64,000 bases of DNA from Chryseobacterium aureum. Lineage in GTDB: Bacteria; Bacteroidota; Bacteroidia; Flavobacteriales; Weeksellaceae. The notes beneath the pieces were generated by a model. It did no database searches, was not told the DNA's origin, and was given only the letters and a program-made list of their open reading frames with translations. The stretch lies in NCBI RefSeq assembly GCF_003971235.1, contig NZ_CP034661.1:4650001-4714000 (forward strand), given 5' to 3'. Positions 27,402-35,202 of the stretch are shown piece by piece. The position numbers and the translations under genes were made by a program. Numbering within the stretch: the stretch's first letter is position 1; each line of letters begins with the position of its first letter.

Positions 27402-28833
27402 AAATATAGTGTATGGAATAGCATCTTTGAGCCTCGTTTCGTGTGCTGTTCCCAAGGTAACGGAGCTGAAAAAAGCTCAGGAACTTCCGGAGGAAATTAT
27501 CAAAGCTGATAAAAACAGATCTCCGGATGAATTCCAGCAGATCAATCTGAAAGCTTATTTTACAGATCCTAACCTGCTTGAGCTTTTTGATAAAGTAGTT
27601 CAGGCCAATCCGGATTTCCAGATTGCCCAGCAGAGAGTGGAAATTGCCAACAGTTTCCTTCAAAGATCAAAAATGGATCTGCTGCCTTCCCTTGAAGTAG
27701 GAATAGAAGCCTCAGGTAACCGCTATGGAAAATATACCATGGAAGGAGTCGGAAACTATGATACCAATCTTTCTGCCAATATAACGGAAAATCAGAAAAT
27801 CAACAGAGATTTTACCCCTAATTACTGGCTGGGAGCAAGAAGCAGCTGGGAAATTGATGCATGGGGAAAACTTAAAAATAAGAAAATTGCTGCCCAGAAG
27901 AAATTTCTGGCCTCCACAGAAGGATTAAGATTATTGCAGGTAGAACTTTTCACAGATATTGCCAATCTGTATTATCAGTTGGTGGCTTTAGACAATCGCC
28001 TTGCCATTTATCAGAAAAACTATAAACTTCAGCAAAGAGCCTTTGAAATTGTTCTGGCACAGCGTGAAGTGGGAAAAGCTACCGAACTGGCAGTTCAGCA
28101 GTTTAAGGCCCAGAATAACAACTGGCTGGCAGAAATTGAACACATAAGAGTGGAAATTGTTACCGTAGAACAGGCTATTACCACCCTTACAGGAAGTTAC
28201 GGTGGAGATGTAAAGCGCGGGAAAGTGCTGATGCCTACCAATATGGAAATCCTGAATACAACCATTAATGTAGAAAATGTAATCCATTCCAGGCCGGATG
28301 TGGCTGCAAACTATTATGTTTTGGAAGCGTCTCAGGCGGATGCCAAAGCGGCAAGAGCGGCCTTTTATCCCAAGATTGATTTAGGTGCCGGATTTGGACT
28401 GAATTCTTTTTCTGTAGAAACATTCTTTAAACCCAGTTCACTGGCCGGGCAATTGTTGGGTGGATTAATGGTTCCTGTTTTTAATAAAGGACAGCTGAAA
28501 TATGAATTTAAAGTAGCCGGCAAAGAGCAGGAAATTGCTTTTTTAAACTATCAGAAAAGTGTTACCACAGCCTTTAACGAACTTCAGTCCATTCTGAAAC
28601 AGACCAAAATTTACGAACGTGTTTTAAAATTAAAATCGGAAGAAGTTGAGTTTCTCGACCGTGGAGTAGAGGTTTCCAATGATCTGTATCTTACAGGATA
28701 TGCCAATTATTTTGAACTGATCAATTCCCAGAAAAGCAAACTGACCGCTGAACTGGATCTGTTGCAGTTTCAGCATCAGAATACCAGAAACAACGTCCTG
28801 CTTTTCAAAGCGCTGGGCGGGCAACTGGATTGA
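27382..28833 (+). CDS. Efflux outer-membrane factor, NodT/TolC family lipoprotein
   Basis: The product is 483 residues from ATG 27382, which overlaps the pump gene by 20 bp and suggests translational coupling; an in-frame upstream start at 27355 would place nine residues before the signal. The lipobox SLVSC (Cys about 21) predicts lipidation. Two OEP repeats are visible, each with long helices (FDKVVQANPDFQIAQQRVEI and RPDVAANYYVLEASQADAKA). It forms the trimeric outer-membrane channel of the RND pump. Confidence 0.93.
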   Translation: MKRLNHKNIVYGIASLSLVSCAVPKVTELKKAQELPEEIIKADKNRSPDEFQQINLKAYFTDPNLLELFDKVVQANPDFQIAQQRVEIANSFLQRSKMDLLPSLEVGIEASGNRYGKYTMEGVGNYDTNLSANITENQKINRDFTPNYWLGARSSWEIDAWGKLKNKKIAAQKKFLASTEGLRLLQVELFTDIANLYYQLVALDNRLAIYQKNYKLQQRAFEIVLAQREVGKATELAVQQFKAQNNNWLAEIEHIRVEIVTVEQAITTLTGSYGGDVKRGKVLMPTNMEILNTTINVENVIHSRPDVAANYYVLEASQADAKAARAAFYPKIDLGAGFGLNSFSVETFFKPSSLAGQLLGGLMVPVFNKGQLKYEFKVAGKEQEIAFLNYQKSVTTAFNELQSILKQTKIYERVLKLKSEEVEFLDRGVEVSNDLYLTGYANYFELINSQKSKLTAELDLLQFQHQNTRNNVLLFKALGGQLD

Positions 28834-28859
28834 TTTTTTTACTTTTTTTTACGATGGAA

Positions 28860-28892
28860 GGAGCTGTCTTTTTTAAGGCAGCTTCTTTTATG
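28860..28892 (+). terminator. Terminator after the RND operon
   Basis: The stem GGAGCTGTC/GGCAGCTTC (two wobble pairs) with a T-rich loop is followed by TTTTA. Confidence 0.75.
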
Positions 28893-28979
28893 TTGAAAAT
28901 TTTAATCAGGTTTTACGGGTTCCCGTAATTAGAATTGAAATAATTCAAAGATCTTTACATCTGATAAAAATAGCTAACC

Positions 28980-29081
28980 ATGAAAACTCAGAAGAACATG
29001 TCAAAAAAACTCAGCAGGGATAACGCATACAATATTGCCATCCTGCGTTTTCAGACACGTACTCCTGGGTTTGTTTTATAA
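28980..29081 (+). CDS. Possible 33-residue peptide with a KKLSRD leader-like start
   Basis: The frame begins MKTQKNMSKKLSRD, which resembles the MKNLKKLSR leader of the peptide cluster at 55.9-56.7 kb, but the remainder has no cysteine and no GG. It may be a decayed relative, an unrelated small protein, or chance. There is no clear promoter. The surrounding 374-bp gap otherwise holds only two hairpins. Confidence 0.25.
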   Translation: MKTQKNMSKKLSRDNAYNIAILRFQTRTPGFVL

Positions 29082-29123
29082 AAATCTAACTTATTACAAG
29101 TTGAGATCGTTTTTTTATATGAT

Positions 29124-29158
29124 TCAAAAAAGAGACTGTCCGAAAGGACAGTCTCTTT
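29124..29158 (-). terminator. Strong terminator for the cold-shock gene
   Basis: A perfect 13-bp stem (29129-29141 with 29146-29158, AAAGAGACTGTCC and its complement) closes on a GAAA tetraloop on the plus strand. On the minus strand the stem is followed by a run of six Ts, so it ends the gene at 29208. Confidence 0.85.
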
Positions 29159-29207
29159 GTGTATTGTTTACAATATATCTGCTGCACGGCAGCAGAGGGT
29201 ATGCGTA

Positions 29208-29630
29208 TTATTTAACAAGCTGAATTTCAACAGCAGAAAATCCTTTAGGAGATTTCTCTTTTTCGAAAGAGACCTTGTTTCCTTTTTTCACAGGTTCTGC
29301 ACAGTTGTTGTTATGGAAGAAAATATTTTCTTTGCTGTTATCCTCTGTGATGAAACCATATCCTTTCTCACTCAGGAAAGTCACAATTCCTGTTTTTCTC
29401 GGATCTTCTTCAATAATAGGAGCCGCACCCAGCTGAATATCATCAAGGTTTACTTCCTGTCTCTGTTCAGGGGGAGTAGAAGTTAATCTTCCGAATTCAT
29501 CTACATACATGAAGACATCCTCCGCTCCTTTGTTGTTGTTCGTTTTACGTTCTTCGCGTCTTAGCGCCTTTTCTTTTTGCTTTTGAATTTTTTTCTTGAA
29601 ATTTTCCTTTTTAGAAAAAGAATCTGCCAT
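29208..29630 (-). CDS. Cold-shock-domain protein with basic N-terminal extension
   Basis: This 140-residue protein has a Lys/Arg/Glu-rich N-terminal region (about 1-35), a linker with FMYVDEFGRLTSTPPEQRQ, and a C-terminal cold-shock domain (about 77-140) with RNP-like KGYGFITED and ENIFFHNNN. CSD proteins bind single-stranded RNA or DNA. The basic extension, about 70 residues longer than CspA, is common in Bacteroidota members and may add RNA affinity. It is transcribed alone, ending at the strong hairpin downstream. Confidence 0.9.
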   Translation of the reverse strand: MADSFSKKENFKKKIQKQKEKALRREERKTNNNKGAEDVFMYVDEFGRLTSTPPEQRQEVNLDDIQLGAAPIIEEDPRKTGIVTFLSEKGYGFITEDNSKENIFFHNNNCAEPVKKGNKVSFEKEKSPKGFSAVEIQLVK

Positions 29631-30345
29631 AAATTATTTTTAGTATTTAGTTTCTATAAATGGGTTGGTTCAATCTGGTCTGTTTTAGACCCCTATAAAG
29701 CCTGGCTGTGTTTTCTGTCTTGGATAATTCCAATCATACAGAGCTTTAAAATTCCGACAAGTATTGTTCTTAATAGAAAAATAAAAGTTAAAAAGATGGC
29801 TGCTCAAAAAGCAAAGACTGAATAAAAATATTCCGGTCGTTACAGAAAACAAAGTGATGACTTGATTAATAATGTACAAATATACAACAATAAAATGAAT
29901 AATCCTGTTTTAAATGATTGATTATCAGAAATGGTTTTGAGGAAGAGTGTAGTGATGGTTTCTGGTCTTAATGTAAGATGTTTATTGAAGTGTTAAAATT
30001 TCAATAAAAAAATCCTCAGAAAACTGAGGATTATAAAAAAATATATTATAAAATGATGTGGTGTATAATACGGGTGGTAGAGTATCAAATGTTATGCCTA
30101 AAATAGAGGTGTATAAGGGAATTATATGAACTTGTTTAATCAATGAGGGGTCTTCCAACCCGTATCTGGCTGGTAAATAGCGTTCTATTAAAATGTATTG
30201 TTTACATAAAATATCCATGTTTCTTTTTTGGGCTGAAATTGAAATTGGAATTTTTATTGAAATTTTACACAATTCCGAAAATTTCACCATGCTGAGACCA
30301 TTTTTATGGTCCATCTTTGCCTCATTAACATTTAAATATAAAAAT
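29631..30345. other. Long intergenic region (715 bp) with an orphan hairpin
   Basis: This stretch separates the cold-shock gene and the SDR gene. It is AT-rich and has no gene I can support. A frame on the minus strand stays open from 30455 through to 29982, but it runs antisense to the SDR start and reads through a terminator, with no family resemblance. A plus-strand frame ending near 29825 is likewise unconvincing. A small palindrome GACCATTTTTATGGTC sits at 30296-30311, just before a partial promoter match, CATCTTTG (30313-30320). Confidence 0.45.
30004..30032 (-). terminator. Orphan minus-strand terminator
   Basis: AATCCTCAG (30011-30019) pairs with CTGAGGATT (30024-30032) around an AAAA loop; read on the minus strand it is followed by seven Ts. 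There is no evident minus-strand gene ending here, which suggests an unannotated short transcript from about 30040-30340. Confidence 0.6.
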
Positions 30346-31101
30346 ATGTCAACACAAAATGTACAAGGAAAAGTTGTTTTAATTGCCGGAGGAGGTAAAA
30401 ATCTGGGAGGATTGCTAAGCAGAGATTTCGCTGCAAAAGGAGCAAAGCTGGCCATACATTATAACAGTGAAAGCTCAAAGGAAGAAAGTGAGAAAACACT
30501 TGCTGAGGTACAGGCACTAGGGGCCGAAGCATTCTTATTCCAGGGAGATCTTACCAAAGTAGATCATATTACAAAGTTTTTTGATGAAACCATTTCCCGT
30601 TTCGGAGGGGTGGATATTGCGATCAATACGGTAGGAATGGTGCTTAAAAAACCATTTACAGAGACTACGGAGCAAGAATACGATACCATGTTTAATGTCA
30701 ATTCCAAATCTGCTTATTTCTTCCTGCAGGAAGCGGGTAAAAAACTGAATGATCACGGGAAAATCTGTACTATTGTAACGTCATTGCTGGCGGCCTACAC
30801 CGGATTGTATTCTACGTATGCCGGAGCAAAAGCACCGGTAGAACATTTTACCAGAGCAGCGTCCAAAGAATTCGGGACAAGAGGAATTTCAGTAACGGCT
30901 GTAGCACCCGGCCCGATGGATACTCCTTTTTTCTATGGACAGGAAACCGAGGATGCCGTTGCTTATCATAAATCAGCATCAGCGTTGGGAGGATTGACGG
31001 ATATTAAAGATATCGCTCCACTGGTAGAATTTCTGGTAACAGAAGGCTGGTGGATTACCGGGCAGACCATTTTTGCCAACGGCGGATATACAACAAGATA
31101 A
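30346..31101 (+). CDS. Short-chain dehydrogenase/reductase (SDR)
   Basis: The product is 251 residues from ATG 30346 (MSTQNVQGKVVLIAGGGKNLGG); the frame is open further up, but the Gly-rich cofactor loop must lie near the N-terminus. The catalytic pair is in STYAGAKAPVEHF (Tyr-x3-Lys), with INTVGMV upstream and a C-terminal VAPGPMDTPFF segment. It should be a classical NAD(P)-dependent oxidoreductase. The Gly motif GGGKNLGG deviates slightly from TGxxxGxG. The substrate is not evident. Confidence 0.88.
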   Translation: MSTQNVQGKVVLIAGGGKNLGGLLSRDFAAKGAKLAIHYNSESSKEESEKTLAEVQALGAEAFLFQGDLTKVDHITKFFDETISRFGGVDIAINTVGMVLKKPFTETTEQEYDTMFNVNSKSAYFFLQEAGKKLNDHGKICTIVTSLLAAYTGLYSTYAGAKAPVEHFTRAASKEFGTRGISVTAVAPGPMDTPFFYGQETEDAVAYHKSASALGGLTDIKDIAPLVEFLVTEGWWITGQTIFANGGYTTR

Positions 31102-31124
31102 TCTAGCCAACCCATTAAAAAAAG

Positions 31125-31157
31125 AAACTCACTGAAAATAACTTTCAGTGAGTTTTT
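31125..31157. terminator. Bidirectional terminator between SDR and lgt
   Basis: A perfect 13-bp stem AAACTCACTGAAA/TTTCAGTGAGTTT with a 5-nt loop lies between convergent genes, with A and T runs on both sides. Confidence 0.88.
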
Positions 31158-31178
31158 ATTTGAAAAGGAATGAGAAAA

Positions 31179-32015
31179 TTAAGCCGTTTCTGCCTTCCTT
31201 TTTTCCAAAATACTTTTGATCATAAACAATAACCCGAGAATTACAAATGGAATACTAAGAAGCTGTCCCATATTCAGGCTCATTCCGTGCTCAAATTCTA
31301 CCTGGTCTACCTTGATAAACTCGATCAGAATCCTCATCATGAAAATTAATAAAATACTGATTCCGAAATAAAACCCTTTTCCGATCTTAAACATATTTTT
31401 CCTGTATATCAAATACACAATAAGGAAAATAATAAAATAGGATATCGACTCATACAGCTGGGCAGGATGTCTGGGAACATCATCTACCTGGCGGAAAATA
31501 AATGCCCATGGAACAGTAGCAGGCGTTCCTATGATCTCAGAATTCATAAGATTGGCAAGCCTTATAAATGTACCTCCCAATGGAAGTACAATCGCAATTG
31601 CATCTAAAACGGTCATAAACGGGATAGCATACTTTCTTGCATAGATAAGAAGCATGATCACCAGGCCTATACCCCCACCATGACTGGCAAGACCTGCAAA
31701 GCCCGTAAAATGGTAGGAGCCGTCCACTCCTTTCTGGATAGGTAAAAATACCTCAACCGGGTGTTGCGAATAATAATCAAAATCATAAAAAAGACAGTGC
31801 CCCAGTCTGGCTCCCACTAAAATCCCAATCAATGCATAGGAAAATAACGCTTCATGTGCCTGTGCGCTGAGCCCTTCTTTTTTATAAATACGCTTTAAAA
31901 TATTTAAAGATAAAACAAGTCCTGCTAGAAATAAAAGTCCGTAGTATTTTATGGGCAGCCCCAAAATATTGACGATTTCGGGATTTACATCCCAGTTGAT
32001 ATATAATAAACTCAT
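31179..32015 (-). CDS. lgt: Prolipoprotein diacylglyceryl transferase Lgt
   Basis: Lgt transfers diacylglycerol from phosphatidylglycerol to the lipobox Cys of prolipoproteins. The 278-residue protein has about seven membrane helices. Visible landmarks: IKYYGLLFLAGL near the N-terminus, the family signature region GGTFIRLANLMNSEIIGTPA, and PRHPAQLYESISYF. It serves the many lipoproteins in this window (GldD, M13 paralogue, efflux parts). A TAnnTTTG box lies upstream. Length and motifs match. Confidence 0.95.
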   Translation of the reverse strand: MSLLYINWDVNPEIVNILGLPIKYYGLLFLAGLVLSLNILKRIYKKEGLSAQAHEALFSYALIGILVGARLGHCLFYDFDYYSQHPVEVFLPIQKGVDGSYHFTGFAGLASHGGGIGLVIMLLIYARKYAIPFMTVLDAIAIVLPLGGTFIRLANLMNSEIIGTPATVPWAFIFRQVDDVPRHPAQLYESISYFIIFLIVYLIYRKNMFKIGKGFYFGISILLIFMMRILIEFIKVDQVEFEHGMSLNMGQLLSIPFVILGLLFMIKSILEKRKAETA

Positions 32016-32042
32016 TGATATTGTTATCGAATTTCAGAACTG

Positions 32043-32050
32043 CAAAGATA
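32043..32050 (-). promoter_or_regulatory. -7 box for lgt
   Basis: On the minus strand the sequence reads TATCTTTG, a full consensus match, 27 nt upstream of the start codon. The divergent gap up to 32262 otherwise contains a T-rich leader without a gene. Confidence 0.6.
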
Positions 32051-32262
32051 GGAAAACCTAAATTCACGAACAGGAAAGCCCTTTTTCCGCATTCTATGAC
32101 CTGAATCATAAAGTGTTAGGAGATGATTGCTTAGATTTGACAGTACGCCATTGTACATTAAAAAATCTGAATTTTTTCCGTTTATTTAGGTTTAGCTTAG
32201 AAATTGAGCGTAGCAAAAGATTTGCATGGCTTTTTCAATCAGATCACTTAAAAGATAATATT

Positions 32263-32577
32263 ATGATAAAAGATATTTTTAGCAGACTGACCGCATGGCC
32301 CGGTTATTTTATGGGCAGCACTTTATTGGGGATTGCCGGGCTTGCCGTCATATTCGTAAAGAATACGCAGAATAAAGATCTGAAAGCACTTCAGATTAAG
32401 CTTGACGAGTTGATTGCATCAAATAAGAATAATACCGATTCCCGGCTTCAGAATTTAACTGAAGATGAACTGGATCAATTGCAGCGCTTCTATAAAAATC
32501 TGGAAGTTCAGCGCACTGAAAGCCTCAGAAAGAACGATGTCACTGAAAAAGAAATAACGTACTATCGTTATAAATAA
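32263..32577 (+). CDS. Shortened low-affinity iron permease-like protein
   Basis: The product is 104 residues from ATG 32263. The C-terminal half, VKNTQNKDLKALQIKLDELI then ASNKNNTDSRLQNL..., matches the end of the low-affinity iron permease family (PF04120), where it normally follows two or three membrane helices with a TGP-type loop. Here only one hydrophobic segment (about 14-30) precedes it, so roughly 40 central residues are missing compared with my memory of the family. It may have lost transport and kept a membrane-tethered helix. The open frame upstream to 32113 has no family resemblance. Confidence 0.7.
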   Translation: MIKDIFSRLTAWPGYFMGSTLLGIAGLAVIFVKNTQNKDLKALQIKLDELIASNKNNTDSRLQNLTEDELDQLQRFYKNLEVQRTESLRKNDVTEKEITYYRYK

Positions 32578-32590
32578 CTGATTGGCTTCA

Positions 32591-33595
32591 TTATGTAGAA
32601 GCTCTGTAAACCAATTCAGCATCCATCAGAACAGCCTGGCTCGGTGTGATGCTGTTTTTTATTTTTTCGAGTGCCAGTCTGGCCGCTGCTTCTCCCATTT
32701 TTTCCAACGGCTGTTGTACGCTGGTAAGTTGAGGATATACCATCGTTGACAATTCCGTTCCGGAAAAGCTTGCTATAGCTACCTCATCAGGGATCCTCAC
32801 TTTCTGCTCAAGAAGATGATTCATCGCTCCCATGGCTAAGGTGTCGCTAAAAGCGAAAATGCTGTCGAACTCTATTTTTTTATTTAATAGCTGCTGAACG
32901 GCTTTTTTTCCATGCTCGAAAGTCATTCCATCCGTCTGAATAATCAGGTTTTCGTCAAAAATATTGTATTTCATAAGAATACGCTTATATCCGTTTACCC
33001 TTTCTACAGCATTTCGGATGGTTGAAGGCCCCATGATATGCACAATTCTTTTTCTTCCGGTTTTAATTAAGTATTCCACCATCAATGCGGCTTTAATAGA
33101 ATCATCAATAATTACCTTTGATACGTCCAGTGATTTATGAGGAATTCTGTCAAAGAAAATTAAAGGAATTCCTTTCTCCATGATACTTTGATAAACATCA
33201 TTATTGTGAGTTTCGTGGCAGAGATTAATAATAATGGCATCTACATTAAACTCTTCCAGAAGCTGAAGATTTTTTCTTTCAATAAGAGGATCTTCGTCAG
33301 ACTGAGTGATGATGATGCGGTATCCGAGCGGGTATAGAATATTCTGAATTCCTTTCAACACCGTGGAGGAAAAAGGAGTAATCATTTCCGGCACTACAAA
33401 ACCGATGGTTCTCGATTGCCCTGACTGTAAATTCAATGCGGTAAGGTTCGGTTTATACCCCAATTTCTCTGCCGCCTCCAGCACTTTTTTTCTTGTTTCT
33501 TCATTCACATTTTTATCATGAAGCAGCGCTCTGGAGATGGTAGAGGTAGATAATGACAAAAATTTGGACAGATCTTTAATCGTAATACGTCTCAT
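32591..33595 (-). CDS. LacI-family transcriptional regulator of the polyol operon
   Basis: This 334-residue protein has an N-terminal LacI helix-turn-helix (ITIKDLSKFLSLSTSTISRA, about 4-23), a hinge ending near KPNLTALNLQ, and a periplasmic-binding-like effector domain (SRTIGFVVPEMITPFSSTVL onward). It is divergent from the mannitol-type dehydrogenase operon, and two perfect 12-bp palindromes lie in the shared region 44-75 bp upstream of its start. It most likely represses both its own gene and the operon until a sugar or polyol binds. Confidence 0.93.
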   Translation of the reverse strand: MRRITIKDLSKFLSLSTSTISRALLHDKNVNEETRKKVLEAAEKLGYKPNLTALNLQSGQSRTIGFVVPEMITPFSSTVLKGIQNILYPLGYRIIITQSDEDPLIERKNLQLLEEFNVDAIIINLCHETHNNDVYQSIMEKGIPLIFFDRIPHKSLDVSKVIIDDSIKAALMVEYLIKTGRKRIVHIMGPSTIRNAVERVNGYKRILMKYNIFDENLIIQTDGMTFEHGKKAVQQLLNKKIEFDSIFAFSDTLAMGAMNHLLEQKVRIPDEVAIASFSGTELSTMVYPQLTSVQQPLEKMGEAAARLALEKIKNSITPSQAVLMDAELVYRAST

Positions 33596-33638
33596 CAGCC
33601 TTGTTTTTGGGCTAAAAATAATAAAAAAATAGGCAATT

Positions 33639-33670
33639 GGGAACGTTCCCTGATTTTTGGGAACGTTCCC
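33639..33670. promoter_or_regulatory. Paired LacI operators, GGGAACGTTCCC twice
   Basis: Two identical perfect palindromes GGGAACGTTCCC lie at 33639-33650 and 33659-33670, 20 bp centre to centre (about two helical turns). They contain the central CG of LacI-family operators. They sit between the divergent lacI-type gene and the polyol operon, near the likely promoter of the regulator and about 90-120 bp upstream of the dehydrogenase start. Confidence 0.85.
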
Positions 33671-33758
33671 AATTTGAATTTTGTAAAAAAAATGTCTTGT
33701 GAATCATTTGTTAATATAGTTTTAACGAATTGGTTAATATGATAACAATTTTACGCTT

Positions 33759-35195
33759 ATGAATATGATTTATTACAATTATGACGTATCGGAAATCCGA
33801 ACAGGAATTTTACATATTGGTGTAGGAAACTTTCACAGAGCACACCAGCAGTTTTATACCAATATGCTGCTTAATGACGATGATCAGAAAGATTGGGGAA
33901 TCTGCGGGGTATGTCTGCTGCCATCAGATGAGAAGATCGTAAAGAATTTAAAAGCTCAGAATCTTCAGTATTCCCTTACCGTTTGCGGAAGAAACGGGAA
34001 AGATGAGGTGTATAAAATCGGTTCTTTAAAAGAGTTGATCTGGGGTATAGAAAATCCGGATGCTGTGGTGAAAAAAATTGCCGACAAAGCTGTTAAGATC
34101 ATCACTTTGACCATCACAGAAGGAGGCTACAATCTTGATAAAGAAACCGGAGAGTTTATTTTGGAGGACGAGAAAATACAGCATGATCTGAAAAATCCTT
34201 CCCATCCTGCTACTGTGTTTGGCTTTATTGCAGAAGGATTGCGTCAGAGACAAAAGCAAAGTACAGGAGCCATTACCATTCTTTCATGCGATAACCTTCA
34301 GCATAACGGTACTACCGCAAAAAGAGCTTTTATGTCATTTATAGAAGCACAGGATCCGGAGCTGGCTGCCTGGGTAAAGGAAAATGTAACCTTCCCGAAT
34401 AGTATGGTAGACCGTATTACTCCGGCCACCACTCTGGAAGATGTGGAAAGATTAAACAAAAGAAACGGTACAGACGATCGTGCCCCTGTCTACTGTGAAG
34501 ACTTTGCGCAATGGGTCATAGAAGATCAGTTTATTGCAGGAAGACCGGCATGGGAAAGGGTGGGCGTAGAATTTACAAATGATGTAACCACATTTGAAAA
34601 TATGAAGCTAAGCTTGCTGAATGCTTCTCACACACTCTTATCTTATCCGGCTTTCTTAATGGGATATCGAAAAGTAGATCAGGCAATGGAAGATAAAAAT
34701 CTGGTAAAATTCATCAGGGATTTTATGGATAAAGACATTACGCCTTTTGTTCCCGCTCCGGAAAATACAGATTTGGAGAAATACAAGCAGACATTAATCG
34801 AAAGATTTGCCAATCATAGTGTAAGTGATCAGGTGAGCCGTCTTTGCTTTGATGGAATTTCAAAATTTCCGGTGTATATCATCCCTAATCTTGATAAGAT
34901 GATAAAAGGATCGAAAGACCTCACAAGACCCGCGTTTCTTATTGCCTCCTACAGACATTATCTTAAATATAAAACTGATGATCACGGCAATGCATTCGAA
35001 ACAGCAGAACCCTGGATTACGGAGAACGATCGGCAGCTTATAGACAGTGAAAATGCACATGACTTCCTGGATTTGTCAGCTTTCAAGGGAGTTCAGCTGA
35101 AAACTTCTGAACAATTCATAAATCAGTACAACAGTTTCGTAGAAGATATAAAAAACTCAGGAACCTCTTCAGTTCTACAATCCATCATAAAATAA
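33759..35195 (+). CDS. Mannitol dehydrogenase family oxidoreductase
   Basis: This 478-residue protein has the N-terminal NAD-binding motif LHIGVGNFHRAHQQFY and the family catalytic segment MKLSLLNASHTLLSYPAFLMG (Lys-x5-Asn-x2-His). Members oxidise mannitol to fructose, or reduce fructuronate or tagaturonate. The downstream MFS transporter, outer-membrane barrel and fructokinase favour mannitol or a related polyol entering as fructose. It is the first gene of an operon under the LacI-type regulator. Confidence 0.9.
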   Translation: MNMIYYNYDVSEIRTGILHIGVGNFHRAHQQFYTNMLLNDDDQKDWGICGVCLLPSDEKIVKNLKAQNLQYSLTVCGRNGKDEVYKIGSLKELIWGIENPDAVVKKIADKAVKIITLTITEGGYNLDKETGEFILEDEKIQHDLKNPSHPATVFGFIAEGLRQRQKQSTGAITILSCDNLQHNGTTAKRAFMSFIEAQDPELAAWVKENVTFPNSMVDRITPATTLEDVERLNKRNGTDDRAPVYCEDFAQWVIEDQFIAGRPAWERVGVEFTNDVTTFENMKLSLLNASHTLLSYPAFLMGYRKVDQAMEDKNLVKFIRDFMDKDITPFVPAPENTDLEKYKQTLIERFANHSVSDQVSRLCFDGISKFPVYIIPNLDKMIKGSKDLTRPAFLIASYRHYLKYKTDDHGNAFETAEPWITENDRQLIDSENAHDFLDLSAFKGVQLKTSEQFINQYNSFVEDIKNSGTSSVLQSIIK

Positions 35196-35202
35196 CTAAG
35201 CC

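Noticed and set aside
29577..29825. 82-residue plus-strand frame
   Set aside because: Starts inside the cold-shock gene on the other strand and has no domain or promoter.
29982..30455. 157-residue open frame on the minus strand
   Set aside because: It overlaps the SDR start in antisense, reads through a terminator hairpin and has no family resemblance; an AT-rich chance frame.
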